From positions 186,001-250,000 of the forward strand of contig NZ_BMMQ01000005.1 of the NCBI RefSeq assembly GCF_014646015.1: a DNA stretch of 64,000 nt, in the 5' to 3' direction. The notes under the pieces are model-generated. The model made no database searches. It was not told where the DNA came from and worked only from the letters and a program-made list of their open reading frames with translations. Origin of the DNA: Microbacterium nanhaiense. Its GTDB lineage: Bacteria > Actinomycetota > Actinomycetes > Actinomycetales > Microbacteriaceae. Position 1 is the first letter of the stretch. Every line of letters starts with the position of its first letter. The position numbers and the translations under genes were made by a program. Shown here piece by piece: positions 52,703-61,224 of the stretch.

Positions 52703-54057
52703 GGTCCCGCGCGCGCCGCTGGGGCGGGGACGACTACACGCCCGACACGGGAGACACGCGCTACCAGACCCGGCACGTCGAGCTCGACCTCGCCTACAAG
52801 GTCGCGAACAACCGGCTCTCCGGCCGCGCGGAGATCACGGGTGAGGCGCGCGAGGCGACGGCGTCGATCGCCTTCGACCTCACGCATCTGAAGGCGAGCA
52901 GCGTGAGGGTCGCCGGCGACAAGCGTGCGCGTTTCGAGCATCGTCACGGCCGGCTCGAGGTGATGTTCTCCCGCGAGCTCGCGCCGGGCGATGAGTTCGT
53001 CGTCACGATCGACTACGCGGGCTCACCCAAGCCGCGGCGCTCGCCGTGGGGGACGCTGGGGTGGGAAGAGCTCGAGGACGGCGCCACCGTGGCGTCGCAG
53101 CCCAACGGCGCCTCGACGTGGTTCCCCTGCAACGACCACCCGCGGGACAAGGCGAGCTACACGATCCGGATCCAGACGGAGACGCTTTACGACGTCGTCG
53201 CCGGTCGACGCACCGAGAACCGCCCGCGCGGGGGCACGCGGGCGTGGACGTTCCGGCTCGATCAGCCGACCGCCGCCTACCTGGTGCCGCTGCAGATCGG
53301 CCGCTACACGAGCGAGTCCGTGACGCTCGATTCCGTGCCGGCGGAGCTGCACTATCCGCCGATGATCGCGTCTCGGGTGCGCCACGACTTCCGGAGGCTC
53401 TCCGAGATGATGGCTCTCTTCCAGTCGTCGTACGGCCCGTACCCGTTTGCCGACTACACCGTGGTGATCACCGCGGACGAGCTGGAGATTCCGCTCGAGG
53501 CGCAGGGGAGCGCGGTCTTCGGCGCGAACCTGGTTGACGGCAAGGGCACCTACGAGCGCCTCGTGGCTCACGAGCTGGCGCACCAGTGGTTCGGTAACGC
53601 CGTGGGCCTCGCCGCGTGGCGTGATATCTGGTTGAACGAGGGCCCGGCCTGCTACGCGGAGTGGATCTGGTCGGAGGCCTCGGGAGGCGATACGGCGCAT
53701 GCGCTCGCATTGGCCCATTACGCGCGGCTCGCGGAGAAGGACCAGGATCTGGTGCTCGCGGATCCGGGGGCGGAGCGCATGTTCGACGACCGCGTCTACA
53801 AGCGCGGTGCGCTCGCGCTCCACGCCCTCCGGCTGACGATCGGTGACGAGGCCTTCTTCGAGCTGCTGCGCGCATGGACGTCGCGGCACGGCAACGGCAC
53901 CGCGACGACCGCCGACTTCGTCAGGTTGGCCGAGGAGGTGTCCGGACAGAACCTCGGCGAGTTCTTCGAGGCGTGGCTATCGCAGGAGCGGCTGCCGGAG
54001 CTGCCGGCCACGGACCTTCCCGATACGCCGGCGTCCGACCTCGGGGTCGAGGTCTGA
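52699..54057 (+). CDS. M1 family metallopeptidase
   Basis: A 452-residue zinc aminopeptidase-like protein. The N-terminal saddle domain is residues 1 to about 200. The zinc site H-E-L-A-H-Q-W-F-G-N, with the downstream W-L-N-E-G-P-A, gives the full H-E-x2-H-x18-E near residues 296-319. The usual G-x-M-E-N substrate motif is not recognisable; the aligned segment reads I-P-L-E-A-Q-G. The C-terminal helical domain of large M1 enzymes is missing, so it is a short form. No signal peptide. ATGA coupling to the synthetase suggests it trims, degrades or gives resistance to the polymer. Confidence 0.92.
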   Translation: MRSRARRWGGDDYTPDTGDTRYQTRHVELDLAYKVANNRLSGRAEITGEAREATASIAFDLTHLKASSVRVAGDKRARFEHRHGRLEVMFSRELAPGDEFVVTIDYAGSPKPRRSPWGTLGWEELEDGATVASQPNGASTWFPCNDHPRDKASYTIRIQTETLYDVVAGRRTENRPRGGTRAWTFRLDQPTAAYLVPLQIGRYTSESVTLDSVPAELHYPPMIASRVRHDFRRLSEMMALFQSSYGPYPFADYTVVITADELEIPLEAQGSAVFGANLVDGKGTYERLVAHELAHQWFGNAVGLAAWRDIWLNEGPACYAEWIWSEASGGDTAHALALAHYARLAEKDQDLVLADPGAERMFDDRVYKRGALALHALRLTIGDEAFFELLRAWTSRHGNGTATTADFVRLAEEVSGQNLGEFFEAWLSQERLPELPATDLPDTPASDLGVEV

Positions 54058-54068
54058 GGCTGCGGCGG

Positions 54069-54686
54069 TCAGCCCGCGTCGATGAGCGCGAGCGTCGCCG
54101 TGAAGCCCTCGGGGGCACCGGCGTCGAGCAGCCGGAACGAGGCGTCTGAGCCCGGTAGTTGCGCGCGGTCGCCGGCGATACAGATCCGGTCCGGCGGCAG
54201 CCGCAGGCCGCGCCCGTCGGCCTTCGTCGCCGCCTCGATCGCGGTCCAGCGGCGCAGCGTCGGCGGATCCGCGGGGGAGAAGAGGGGCGCAAGCTCCTGC
54301 AGGACCGTATCCGGGTCGCCGCGCTCGAGATCGATGCCGAGCGCGGCGGTACAGTCGAGCGTCGCCCCTGCCGCCACGACGAACGGCTCGCTGTAGCTGA
54401 GACTCAGGACCACCGGGGCGTGGGTCGCGCGCACCGGTCCGTGGTCCGTGCGCCCGCAGCGGCCGCAGCGCGCCTCGACCGCGGGGTCTACGCCGGGAGC
54501 GAGCCGCAGCGTCAGCTCGCGGAGGAGACGGCGGCCCTCGACGAATCCGTCGGCGCGCGGCCCCGGCCCCCAGCGCCGCGCGCGTTCTCGCTCCGGGCCC
54601 GAGAGCCACGGCGTCTCGCCGATCGTCGCGCGACGCCCGGGCGCGACGCGAGAATACGCGACGAGGGCGGGACCGATCTCGATCAT
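54069..54686 (-). CDS. 4'-phosphopantetheinyl transferase (Sfp superfamily)
   Basis: A 205-residue enzyme that would attach the pantetheine arm to the carrier domain of the nearby synthetase. A-L-G-I-D-L-E-R near residue 115 is the magnesium motif. R-W-T-A-I-E-A-A-T-K-A-D-G near residue 145 is the W-x3-E-A-x2-K-A-x-G signature, with Ile in place of the usual Lys before Glu. S-L-S-Y-S near residue 93 replaces the common S-x-S-H-S. Cysteines CGRCG form an unusual C-x2-C. It overlaps the S9 gene (ATGA), so both are on one transcript, and it is convergent with the synthetase operon. Confidence 0.88.
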   Translation of the reverse strand: MIEIGPALVAYSRVAPGRRATIGETPWLSGPERERARRWGPGPRADGFVEGRRLLRELTLRLAPGVDPAVEARCGRCGRTDHGPVRATHAPVVLSLSYSEPFVVAAGATLDCTAALGIDLERGDPDTVLQELAPLFSPADPPTLRRWTAIEAATKADGRGLRLPPDRICIAGDRAQLPGSDASFRLLDAGAPEGFTATLALIDAG

Positions 54687-56671
54687 CGGGCGAGCTCGAG
54701 GCGCGGCACTCCCGGCGTCTCGAACCCCAGCACCTGGCCGAGGAACGACAACTCACTTTCGAAGGAGCGGACGATCGTGTCCGCCTGGCGGAACCCGTGG
54801 CTCTCTCCGTCGAACAGCAGGTAGGCGTGCGGAACTCCGTTCGCGGCGAGGGCGTCGCGAAGCGCCTCGGACTGCGAGGGCGGCACGACGGGATCGTCCG
54901 CGCCCTGCAGGATGAGGAGGGGCGTCTGCAGCCGTTCCGGGTGGGTGAGGGGCGATCGTTCGATGTAGTCCGGCTCTGCCTCGGGCAGCTCTCCGACGAG
55001 CGAGTCGAGGTACCGGGCCTCAAAATCGTGGGTCTCGGCGAGTAGCAGGCGAAGGTCCGCCACGCCGTATCGGCTGATGCCGGCGGCGAAGACATCCGTG
55101 TCGGCGAGCGCGCAGAGCACGGTCCAGCCGCCCGCCGACCCGCCCTTGATCGCGATGCGCCGAGGATCCGCGAGACCCTCCGCGATGAGCCCGTGCACGG
55201 CGGACGCGACGTCCTGCACATCCACGATTCCCCACCCGCCCGCGAGGCGTTCGCGGTAAGCACGGCCATAGCCGGAGGAACCGCCGTAGTTGACATCGAG
55301 AACGCCGATGCCGCGGCTGGTGAAGAACGCCGCGTTCTGCGAGAGGTCGCCCGTCGAATGCCCTGTCGGTCCCCCGTGGACGAGCACGAGAACGGGCGGA
55401 AGCTCGCCCTCGAGGCCGCGCAGCGCGCCGTTCTGGGGCGGGTAGTAGAAGGAATGAACCGGCCCGAGCGAGCCCGCGTAGGTCTTCGGCTCGGCGATCG
55501 AGTGCACGCCCTCCGACAGGTCGACCTCGCCCCCGCGGAGCGGGCGGAGCGAGCGTGCGGAGACGTCGAGCTCCCAGAGGCCACCCGGCACGGTCGCGCC
55601 CGCCCCGGTGAGCAGGGCGCGCCGTCCTCGCACGTCGTGCACCTGCACGTCGCCGGTCAGCGGTGTCTCGAGCTCCGCAACGGCGCCGGACACGGGATCG
55701 ATGAGCATGAGCCGCGCGCGCCCGTTCGTGACGACGGCGATGATGTTCCCATCGTCGAGCGGGGCGTACCAGCGCGAGCCGAGGCTCCAGAGCGGACCGC
55801 CGCTGTCGGCGTCGACGGCGTGGATCGGCTCGGCGGCGGCGTGGGCGAGGCCGTCGTCGAAGCGGATCCGGTGGAGATTCCAGCGTGAGGTCCACGATCG
55901 GTCCGCGCGAGCGGCCGCGGAAGGCGGATCCTGCGCGAACAGGAGTTCGTCCTCGCTCAGCCACTCCGGCTGGAGCGCGGACACGTTCTGGCCGCGCGAG
56001 GCCCGCCGCCCGCCGGCGACGCGCGTCCACTCGGACACCACGCCGTCGGGGCCGAGCGCGCCCACGCGGAGCTCCGCGGCGTCCCAGGGCATGTCGGGGT
56101 GGTCCCACGCGATCCATGCGATGCGGCCCCGGCAGGGCGACGGGTAGGCGAGAAAATCGCTGCCGGCGACGACGACCGTCACAGCCGCAGGATCCTCCGC
56201 ACCGGATCCGTCGACGGGAATCCGGACGATCTCCCGCAGGGGCGTGCCGTGCTCCGCGAGGTGCGTCTCCCGCACCGCCCAGAGCGCGCCCTCCGCCCAC
56301 ACGAGGTCGCCGTGCGCGAGGCGCGGATCCTCCGGCGTCAGCGGCCGGGGCTCGGCGCCCGGTTCGCTGCGGTAAACGCGCTGATCGCGCTGCTCGACGA
56401 ACGCGAACGCATCCCCGTCGAGAGCGACCCACGATCCGCCGCCGTATTCGTGCACCCGCGAGCGGGCGCTCCATGGTGCCGGGAGAACGGGTGTGTCCGA
56501 CGCATCGCGCATGATCGCCGTGCGGCCGCGCTCGGCGGGGACCGACTCGGCCCACCACACCTCGCCGCCCACATACTGCGCGCGCCCGAGCCGGAGAGAA
56601 CCGGTGGGCATGTCGGCGGGACTGATCGGCGAGGGCCAGGAGCCGTAAGGGAGGCGGTCGTCGGTGCTCAT
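54683..56671 (-). CDS. S9 family peptidase (prolyl oligopeptidase-like)
   Basis: A 662-residue serine peptidase. The first about 400 residues form a beta-propeller-like filter (repeated W-x-D/W-S-A segments). The last 250 form an alpha/beta-hydrolase: VLVHGGPTGHS near 405, the nucleophile G-G-S-A-G-G near residue 500, the Asp in LQGADDPVVPPSQ near 590, and the His in FDGESHGF near residue 622. No signal peptide. The ATG at 56671 lies 7 nt after a TAGCGT box; a GTG three codons earlier lies within the promoter spacing. It is the first gene of a two-gene operon with the phosphopantetheinyl transferase. Confidence 0.93.
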   Translation of the reverse strand: MSTDDRLPYGSWPSPISPADMPTGSLRLGRAQYVGGEVWWAESVPAERGRTAIMRDASDTPVLPAPWSARSRVHEYGGGSWVALDGDAFAFVEQRDQRVYRSEPGAEPRPLTPEDPRLAHGDLVWAEGALWAVRETHLAEHGTPLREIVRIPVDGSGAEDPAAVTVVVAGSDFLAYPSPCRGRIAWIAWDHPDMPWDAAELRVGALGPDGVVSEWTRVAGGRRASRGQNVSALQPEWLSEDELLFAQDPPSAAARADRSWTSRWNLHRIRFDDGLAHAAAEPIHAVDADSGGPLWSLGSRWYAPLDDGNIIAVVTNGRARLMLIDPVSGAVAELETPLTGDVQVHDVRGRRALLTGAGATVPGGLWELDVSARSLRPLRGGEVDLSEGVHSIAEPKTYAGSLGPVHSFYYPPQNGALRGLEGELPPVLVLVHGGPTGHSTGDLSQNAAFFTSRGIGVLDVNYGGSSGYGRAYRERLAGGWGIVDVQDVASAVHGLIAEGLADPRRIAIKGGSAGGWTVLCALADTDVFAAGISRYGVADLRLLLAETHDFEARYLDSLVGELPEAEPDYIERSPLTHPERLQTPLLILQGADDPVVPPSQSEALRDALAANGVPHAYLLFDGESHGFRQADTIVRSFESELSFLGQVLGFETPGVPRLELAR

Positions 56672-56678
56672 GTCTCCC

Positions 56679-56684
56679 ACGCTA
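56679..56684 (-). promoter_or_regulatory. -10 box of leaderless S9 peptidase promoter
   Basis: TAGCGT on the minus strand ends 7 nt before the ATG at 56671. Confidence 0.55.
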
Positions 56685-56733
56685 TGCCAGACCGCGGGCG
56701 CCCGTCACCCAGGGCGGGCTACTCGATCGCGCG

Positions 56734-57414
56734 TCAGACGGCGCGCATCACGGCGACCACGCGGCCGAGGATGACCGCCTCGTCGCCGAGGATCGGCTCG
56801 AACGCCGTGTTGCGGGGGAGCAGCCACACGTGGTTGTCGCGCTGCCGGAAGGTCTTGACGGTCGCCTCGCCGTCGAGCATCGCGGCCACGATCTCGCCGT
56901 TCTCGGCGGTGTGCTGCGTGCGCACGACCACCCAGTCGCCGTCGCAGATCGCCGCATCGATCATCGAGTCGCCGACCACCTTGAGCATGAACAGCTCTCC
57001 GCCGCCGACGAGCTGACGCGGGAGAGGGAAGATCTCCTCGACCTGCTGTTCCGCCGTGATGGGGACGCCGGCGGCGATACGCCCGACGAGGGGGACCATG
57101 GCCGCGTCCCCGACGAGCGGCGCGGAATCGGACGGATTCTCCGTGGACATGCTGGGCAGGTCGACGAGCACTTCCATGGCGCGAGTCTTGCCCGGGTCGC
57201 GCCGCAGATACCCGCTCAGCTCGAGCTGCCCGAGCTGGTGCGTGACGCTCGAGAGCGATTTGAGCCCGACGGCGTCGCCGATCTCGCGCATGCTCGGCGG
57301 GTATCCGTTGACCTGAATGGAGCGCTGGATGACCTCGAGGATCGCGAGCTGCTTCTCGCTCAGGCTCTTGCGTCGGCGGTTCTTCGGGGTCGGCTGTGAC
57401 GACGTGGCGCTCAT
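56734..57414 (-). CDS. lexA: SOS repressor LexA
   Basis: A 226-residue repressor of the SOS regulon. The N-terminal winged helix contains [20 protein letters not shown] near residue 35. The autocleavage site is the Ala-Gly in R-I-A-A-G near residue 116. The catalytic Ser is in [11 protein letters not shown] near residue 152 and the Lys in GEATVKTFR near 190. The ATG at 57414 has AAGGAG 7 nt upstream; a longer in-frame extension lacks this. It is divergent from the LysM gene with TCGAAC/GTTCGA half-sites in the gap at 57473-57478 and 57513-57518. Confidence 0.97.
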   Translation of the reverse strand: MSATSSQPTPKNRRRKSLSEKQLAILEVIQRSIQVNGYPPSMREIGDAVGLKSLSSVTHQLGQLELSGYLRRDPGKTRAMEVLVDLPSMSTENPSDSAPLVGDAAMVPLVGRIAAGVPITAEQQVEEIFPLPRQLVGGGELFMLKVVGDSMIDAAICDGDWVVVRTQHTAENGEIVAAMLDGEATVKTFRQRDNHVWLLPRNTAFEPILGDEAVILGRVVAVMRAV

Positions 57415-57429
57415 CCGCTCGCTCCTTCG

Positions 57430-57452
57430 AATGTCAGTGGTTGCTGATGGAG
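57430..57452 (+). promoter_or_regulatory. Degenerate PafBC-type motif in lexA-LysM gap
   Basis: ATGTCAGTG, 8 nt, TGGAGT keeps the TGTCAGTG block and the spacing but lacks the TA of the -10. It points toward the LysM gene, 160 nt away. Weak candidate. Confidence 0.3.
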
Positions 57453-57551
57453 TGATCAGCGTCTCGAACAACGCTACCGGACGTCCGCGGATTTTCGGGA
57501 GATTTGTTCGAGGGTGTCGAGGCTGATTCAGAAAGAACTTCGAAATGAGTC

Positions 57552-57584
57552 TTGACACCTTCGAAGATTCGAAGATACATTCGG
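57552..57584 (+). promoter_or_regulatory. Promoter and SOS-like box of LysM gene
   Basis: A consensus -35 TTGACA (57552-57557) and ATACAT (57575-57580) are 17 nt apart. TCGAAG-ATAC-ATTCGG (57569-57584), a 9-of-12 match to the SOS box arms, covers the -10. Confidence 0.6.
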
Positions 57585-57611
57585 AACATCACTACGAGAG
57601 AAGGTATCGTG

Positions 57612-58028
57612 ATGAACACCACCACTTCCGCGGTCTCATCGCACAGGGTTTCGACCGGCGACGTTTCGACCGGCGACGTTTCGATCGACGACGATCGCGC
57701 GGTGCGAACCCGACTGCGGATCACCCGTCGCGGTCGTCGGGTCGTCGCGATGCTGGCGGCCACGCCGTTGGTTGCGGCGACGGCCTTCGTGATCATCAAC
57801 GGCGGCGCCGCGCTCGGCTCGAACGACACGGGCGTCTCGGCCGAGGCGTTCGATGCGGTCACCGTGATGCCGGGGGAGACGCTGTGGTCGATCGCGGAGG
57901 AGGTCGCGCCCGAAGAGGACCCGCGCGAGGTCGTCGACGCGATTTCCGACCTCAACCGCTTGTCGTCCTCCGTGCTCGACACCGGGCAGCGCCTGTTTCT
58001 CCCGATTGCGTACTCTTCGGGGTCTTGA
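57612..58028 (+). CDS. LysM protein, SOS-type division inhibitor candidate
   Basis: A 138-residue single-pass membrane protein. A Ser/Thr/Asp-rich cytoplasmic start with a 15-bp repeat is followed by an R-R-G-R-R anchor, one membrane helix (about residues 55-78), and a C-terminal LysM domain (V-T-V-M-P-G-E-T-L-W-S-I-A-E-E near residue 90, then L-N-R-L-S-S-S-V-L-D-T-G-Q-R-L-F-L-P). Layout and place beside lexA match the actinobacterial SOS genes Rv2719c/ChiZ and DivS and the analogous YneA, which block division during DNA damage. The ATG at 57612 has GAGAAGG upstream; an earlier ATG at 57552 lies in the promoter and is rejected. Confidence 0.85.
   Translation: MNTTTSAVSSHRVSTGDVSTGDVSIDDDRAVRTRLRITRRGRRVVAMLAATPLVAATAFVIINGGAALGSNDTGVSAEAFDAVTVMPGETLWSIAEEVAPEEDPREVVDAISDLNRLSSSVLDTGQRLFLPIAYSSGS
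57648..57692 (+). repeat. 15-bp tandem repeat in LysM gene
   Basis: GTTTCGACCGGCGAC occurs twice exactly and a third time as GTTTCGATCGACGAC. It encodes V-S-T-G-D, V-S-T-G-D, V-S-I-D-D in the cytoplasmic tail. Confidence 0.9.
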
Positions 58029-58041
58029 GACCGACGATCGG

Positions 58042-58047
58042 TAGCAT
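58042..58047 (+). promoter_or_regulatory. -10 box of leaderless hisC promoter
   Basis: TAGCAT ends 6 nt before the GTG start of hisC. Confidence 0.55.
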
Positions 58048-58053
58048 GGGGGC

Positions 58054-59136
58054 GTGACCGTGACACTCGAGGATCTGCCCATTCGCGACGACCTGCGCGG
58101 CCAGAAGCCCTACGGGGCGCCGCAGGTACCGCTTCCGATCGCCCTCAACGTCAATGAGAACACTCATCCGATTCCCGCCGAGGTCGCGGAAGACATCGCC
58201 GACTCGGTCGCTCGGGTGATCACCGACCTCAACCGCTATCCCGACCGGGAGTTCACCGAACTCCGGGAGTCGTTCGCGGAGTATCTGGGCCACGGCCTGA
58301 GCGCCGATCAGATCTGGGCCGCGAACGGCTCGAACGAGGTCCTGCAGCACATCCTCCAGGCCTTCGCCGGCCCGGGCCGCACGGCGTTCGGCTTCGCGCC
58401 GACCTACTCGATGTACTCCCTGCTGGTGCGGGGCGTGGGCTCGACGTGGATCGCGGGAACGCGAGGCTCGCGCTTCGAGCTCTCTCCCGAAGACGCGGCG
58501 CGCCAGGTGCGCGGGGCCGACCCCGATGTGGTCTTCCTCTGCTCGCCCAACAACCCGACGGGCACCCCCGTCTCCCTCGACGTCGTCGAGGCCGTGTACG
58601 AGGCGAGCCGCGGCATCGTCATCGTCGACGAGGCGTACCATGAGTTCGCGTCGGCCGATACACCGTCCGCGCTGACCCTTCTTGACGGTCGCGAGCGCCT
58701 GGTCGTCTCGCGCACCATGAGCAAGGCGTTTGCCTTCGCCGGTGCCCGCGTCGGCTATCTCGCCGCGGACCCGGCTGTGATCGACGCGCTGCGCCTCGTC
58801 CGGCTGCCGTATCACCTGAGCGCGGTCACGCAGGCCGCCGCCGTTGCGGCGCTCCGCCACAGCGAGACGATGCTGCGCACGGTGGCCGACATCGTGGAGC
58901 AGCGCGATCGCATCTCGGCGACGCTCGCGGCGCTCGGCTACGACCCGTATGAGTCGGGGAGCAACTTCGTCCTCTTCGGCGGGGTCGCGGATCCGCAGGC
59001 CACCTGGCGCCGGCTCTGCGACGAGGGCGTCCTCATCCGCGATGTCGGCATTCCGGGTCACCTGCGCGTGTCCGCGGGGACGGAAGAAGAGACGACCGCC
59101 TTCCTGGACGCGCTCGCGCGCATCCGCGACGAATAG
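58054..59136 (+). CDS. hisC: Histidinol-phosphate aminotransferase
   Basis: A 360-residue PLP enzyme converting imidazole acetol phosphate to histidinol phosphate. LNVNENTHP near residue 31, [11 protein letters not shown] near 91, [12 protein letters not shown] near 165, DEAYHEF near 198, and the PLP-lysine segment S-R-T-M-S-K-A-F near residue 223 are present, with A-G-A-R-V-G-Y after it. The start is a leaderless GTG. Its TAG stop (59134-59136) is the start of the hisB -10 box. hisD is not next to it. Confidence 0.96.
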   Translation: MTVTLEDLPIRDDLRGQKPYGAPQVPLPIALNVNENTHPIPAEVAEDIADSVARVITDLNRYPDREFTELRESFAEYLGHGLSADQIWAANGSNEVLQHILQAFAGPGRTAFGFAPTYSMYSLLVRGVGSTWIAGTRGSRFELSPEDAARQVRGADPDVVFLCSPNNPTGTPVSLDVVEAVYEASRGIVIVDEAYHEFASADTPSALTLLDGRERLVVSRTMSKAFAFAGARVGYLAADPAVIDALRLVRLPYHLSAVTQAAAVAALRHSETMLRTVADIVEQRDRISATLAALGYDPYESGSNFVLFGGVADPQATWRRLCDEGVLIRDVGIPGHLRVSAGTEEETTAFLDALARIRDE

Positions 59137-59139
59137 GAT
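59134..59139 (+). promoter_or_regulatory. -10 box of leaderless hisB promoter
   Basis: TAGGAT begins at the hisC TAG stop and ends 6 nt before the hisB ATG. Confidence 0.6.
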
Positions 59140-59145
59140 TGCTCT

Positions 59146-59751
59146 ATGAGCACCGCGCGCACGGCGTCCCGCACCCGCACCACGAGCGAGTCGACGATCG
59201 ACCTGTCGATCAACCTCGACGGCACCGGAGAGAGCAGCATCTCGACCTCGGTTCCGTTCTTCGACCACATGCTGACCGCCTTCGCGAAGCACTCGCTCAC
59301 CGACCTCACGGTCGTGTCGACGGGCGACACGCACATCGATGTTCACCACACCGTGGAAGACACGGCGATCGTGCTCGGTCAGGCGATTCGCGAGGCGCTC
59401 GGCGACAAGGCAGGCATCTCCCGGTACGGAGACGCCCTCGTTCCGCTCGACGAGGCGCTCGCCCAGGCGGTCGTCGACATCTCGGGTCGGCCCTACCTCG
59501 TGCACACGGGCGAGCCCGCGGGCTTCGAGATGCACCTGATCGGCGGCCACTTCACGGGTTCGATGGTGCGGCACGCGTTCGAGGCGTTGACGTTCCACGC
59601 AGGCCTGACGGTGCACGTCAATGTGCTCGCGGGCCGAGACCCCCACCACATCGCGGAGGCGGAGTTCAAGGCGCTCGCCCGCGCGTTCCGCCAGGCGAAG
59701 GCACTCGATCCGCTGGTCGTCGGCATCCCGTCGACCAAGGGCGCGCTCTGA
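59146..59751 (+). CDS. hisB: Imidazoleglycerol-phosphate dehydratase
   Basis: A 201-residue manganese enzyme dehydrating imidazoleglycerol phosphate. [13 protein letters not shown] near residue 40 and [10 protein letters not shown] near residue 64 are the first metal-binding block. The second is [10 protein letters not shown] near residue 167. It is the monofunctional form without a phosphatase domain, as usual in actinobacteria. It has its own leaderless promoter despite lying 9 nt after hisC. TGATG couples it to hisH. Confidence 0.97.
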   Translation: MSTARTASRTRTTSESTIDLSINLDGTGESSISTSVPFFDHMLTAFAKHSLTDLTVVSTGDTHIDVHHTVEDTAIVLGQAIREALGDKAGISRYGDALVPLDEALAQAVVDISGRPYLVHTGEPAGFEMHLIGGHFTGSMVRHAFEALTFHAGLTVHVNVLAGRDPHHIAEAEFKALARAFRQAKALDPLVVGIPSTKGAL

Positions 59752-60386
59752 TGGCCGAGAAGCCGCTCGTCGCGGTGCTCGACTACGGTTCGGGCAACGT
59801 CCACTCGGCCGTGAAGGCCCTCGAGCAGGCGGGTGCCAAGGTGGCGCTGACCCGCGACCGGGGGGTCGTGGCGGACGCCGACGGTCTGCTGGTGCCGGGC
59901 GTCGGCGCATTCGGCGCCGTGATGGAGCAGCTGAACGCGATCCGCGGGGGCGAGCTGATCGAGCGCCGACTCGCCGGGGGCCGCCCGGTGCTGGGCATCT
60001 GCGTCGGCATGCAGGTCATGTTCGAGCGCGGTGTCGAGCGCGGCACGGACGTCCCGGGCCTCGGCGAATGGCGCGGCACCGTCCGCGAACTCGAGGCACC
60101 CGTCGTGCCGCACATGGGGTGGAGCACCGTGGAGGTCGGGGCGGGCTCGCGCCTCTTCGCCGGCCTCGAAGACGAGCGCTTTTACTTTGTGCACTCCTTC
60201 GCCGCACAGGATTGGACGCTCGAGGTCGACCGTCCCTTCCGTGAGCCCGCGGTGACCTGGTCCAGCCACGGCAGCCGATTCATCGCGGCGGTCGAGAACG
60301 GCCCGCTCTCGGCCACGCAGTTCCACCCCGAAAAATCCGGCGAGGCCGGCATCGCGCTGCTGCGCAATTGGCTCGGAACGCTCTGA
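59751..60386 (+). CDS. hisH: Imidazole glycerol phosphate synthase glutaminase subunit
   Basis: A 211-residue class I glutamine amidotransferase that feeds ammonia to His[15 protein letters not shown] is at the N-terminus, the catalytic Cys is in [11 protein letters not shown] near residue 82, and the His/Glu pair is in TQFHPEKSG near residue 193. The ATG lies in the hisB stop (TGATG). hisF is not in the window. About 90 nt separate it from hisA, with a possible promoter there. Confidence 0.96.
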   Translation: MAEKPLVAVLDYGSGNVHSAVKALEQAGAKVALTRDRGVVADADGLLVPGVGAFGAVMEQLNAIRGGELIERRLAGGRPVLGICVGMQVMFERGVERGTDVPGLGEWRGTVRELEAPVVPHMGWSTVEVGAGSRLFAGLEDERFYFVHSFAAQDWTLEVDRPFREPAVTWSSHGSRFIAAVENGPLSATQFHPEKSGEAGIALLRNWLGTL

Positions 60387-60423
60387 GCGATCGGCAGGAA
60401 TTGGCACCGGAGCGGATCCGGTC

Positions 60424-60429
60424 TAGCCT
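60424..60429 (+). promoter_or_regulatory. Candidate -10 box before hisA/priA
   Basis: TAGCCT lies 48 nt before the ATG of hisA, in the only real gap of the histidine cluster. Confidence 0.4.
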
Positions 60430-60477
60430 TGTCGCTTGTGCGCCTCGTGGGAGGGTCCCGCGGCCACGTCTGGAGAG

Positions 60478-61224
60478 ATGAACGACTTCGCATCGACACC
60501 CCGTCTGACCCTTCTTCCCGCAGTGGACGTCGCGGGCGGCAAGGCCGTGCGCCTCACGCAGGGTGAGGCCGGCAGTGAGACCAGTTACGGCGACCCCATC
60601 GAGGCCGCGGAGCAGTGGCGCGACCAGGGCGCCGAGTGGCTGCACCTGGTGGACCTCGACGCCGCATTCGGCCGTGGTCAGAACACGACGGTGATGCGCA
60701 AGGTCATCAAGCACATGAAGGGCGTGAACGTCGAGATCTCGGGCGGCATCCGCGACGACGCGTCGCTCGAGGCCGCGCTCGAATCGGGCGCGACGCGCGT
60801 GAACCTCGGCACGGCGGCTCTGGAGAACCCCGACTGGACCGAGGCCGTGATCGCTCGCTACGGCGAGGCCATCGCGGTGGGCCTGGACGTGCGCGGCACG
60901 ACGCTCTCGGCGCGCGGGTGGACGCAGGACGGCGGAGACCTCTGGGACGTTCTCGCGCGCCTGGAGAAGGCGGGCTGCGCCCGCTACGTCGTGACCGACG
61001 TCACCAAGGACGGCACGCTCAAGGGGCCGAACCTCGACCTGCTGCGCCAGATGGCCGACCGCACGGACCGCCCGATCGTGGCGTCCGGCGGCGTGTCGAG
61101 CCTCGACGACATCGCGGCCCTCCGCGAGCTCGTGCCGCTCGGCATCGAGGGCGCGATCGTGGGCAAGGCGCTCTACGCGGGTGCCTTCACGCTCGCCGAG
61201 GCGCTGGATGTCGCCGCAATCTGA
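60478..61224 (+). CDS. hisA: Phosphoribosyl isomerase A (HisA/PriA)
   Basis: A 248-residue TIM barrel isomerising ProFAR in histidine synthesis; actinobacterial PriA also does the TrpF step. [19 protein letters not shown] at the start holds the first catalytic Asp. EISGGIRDD near residue 83, [14 protein letters not shown] near 138, and [14 protein letters not shown] near residue 172 with the second Asp follow. GVSSLDDI near 205 binds phosphate. A TTG at 60436 would extend it without homology. It overlaps the next gene by 17 nt. Confidence 0.94.
   Translation: MNDFASTPRLTLLPAVDVAGGKAVRLTQGEAGSETSYGDPIEAAEQWRDQGAEWLHLVDLDAAFGRGQNTTVMRKVIKHMKGVNVEISGGIRDDASLEAALESGATRVNLGTAALENPDWTEAVIARYGEAIAVGLDVRGTTLSARGWTQDGGDLWDVLARLEKAGCARYVVTDVTKDGTLKGPNLDLLRQMADRTDRPIVASGGVSSLDDIAALRELVPLGIEGAIVGKALYAGAFTLAEALDVAAI

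Noticed and set aside
57569-57584. Treating the lexA-LysM box as a confirmed LexA site for both genes
   Set aside because: Only 9 of 12 arm positions match, and the lexA side shows only half-sites, so it is reported as candidate for the LysM gene only.
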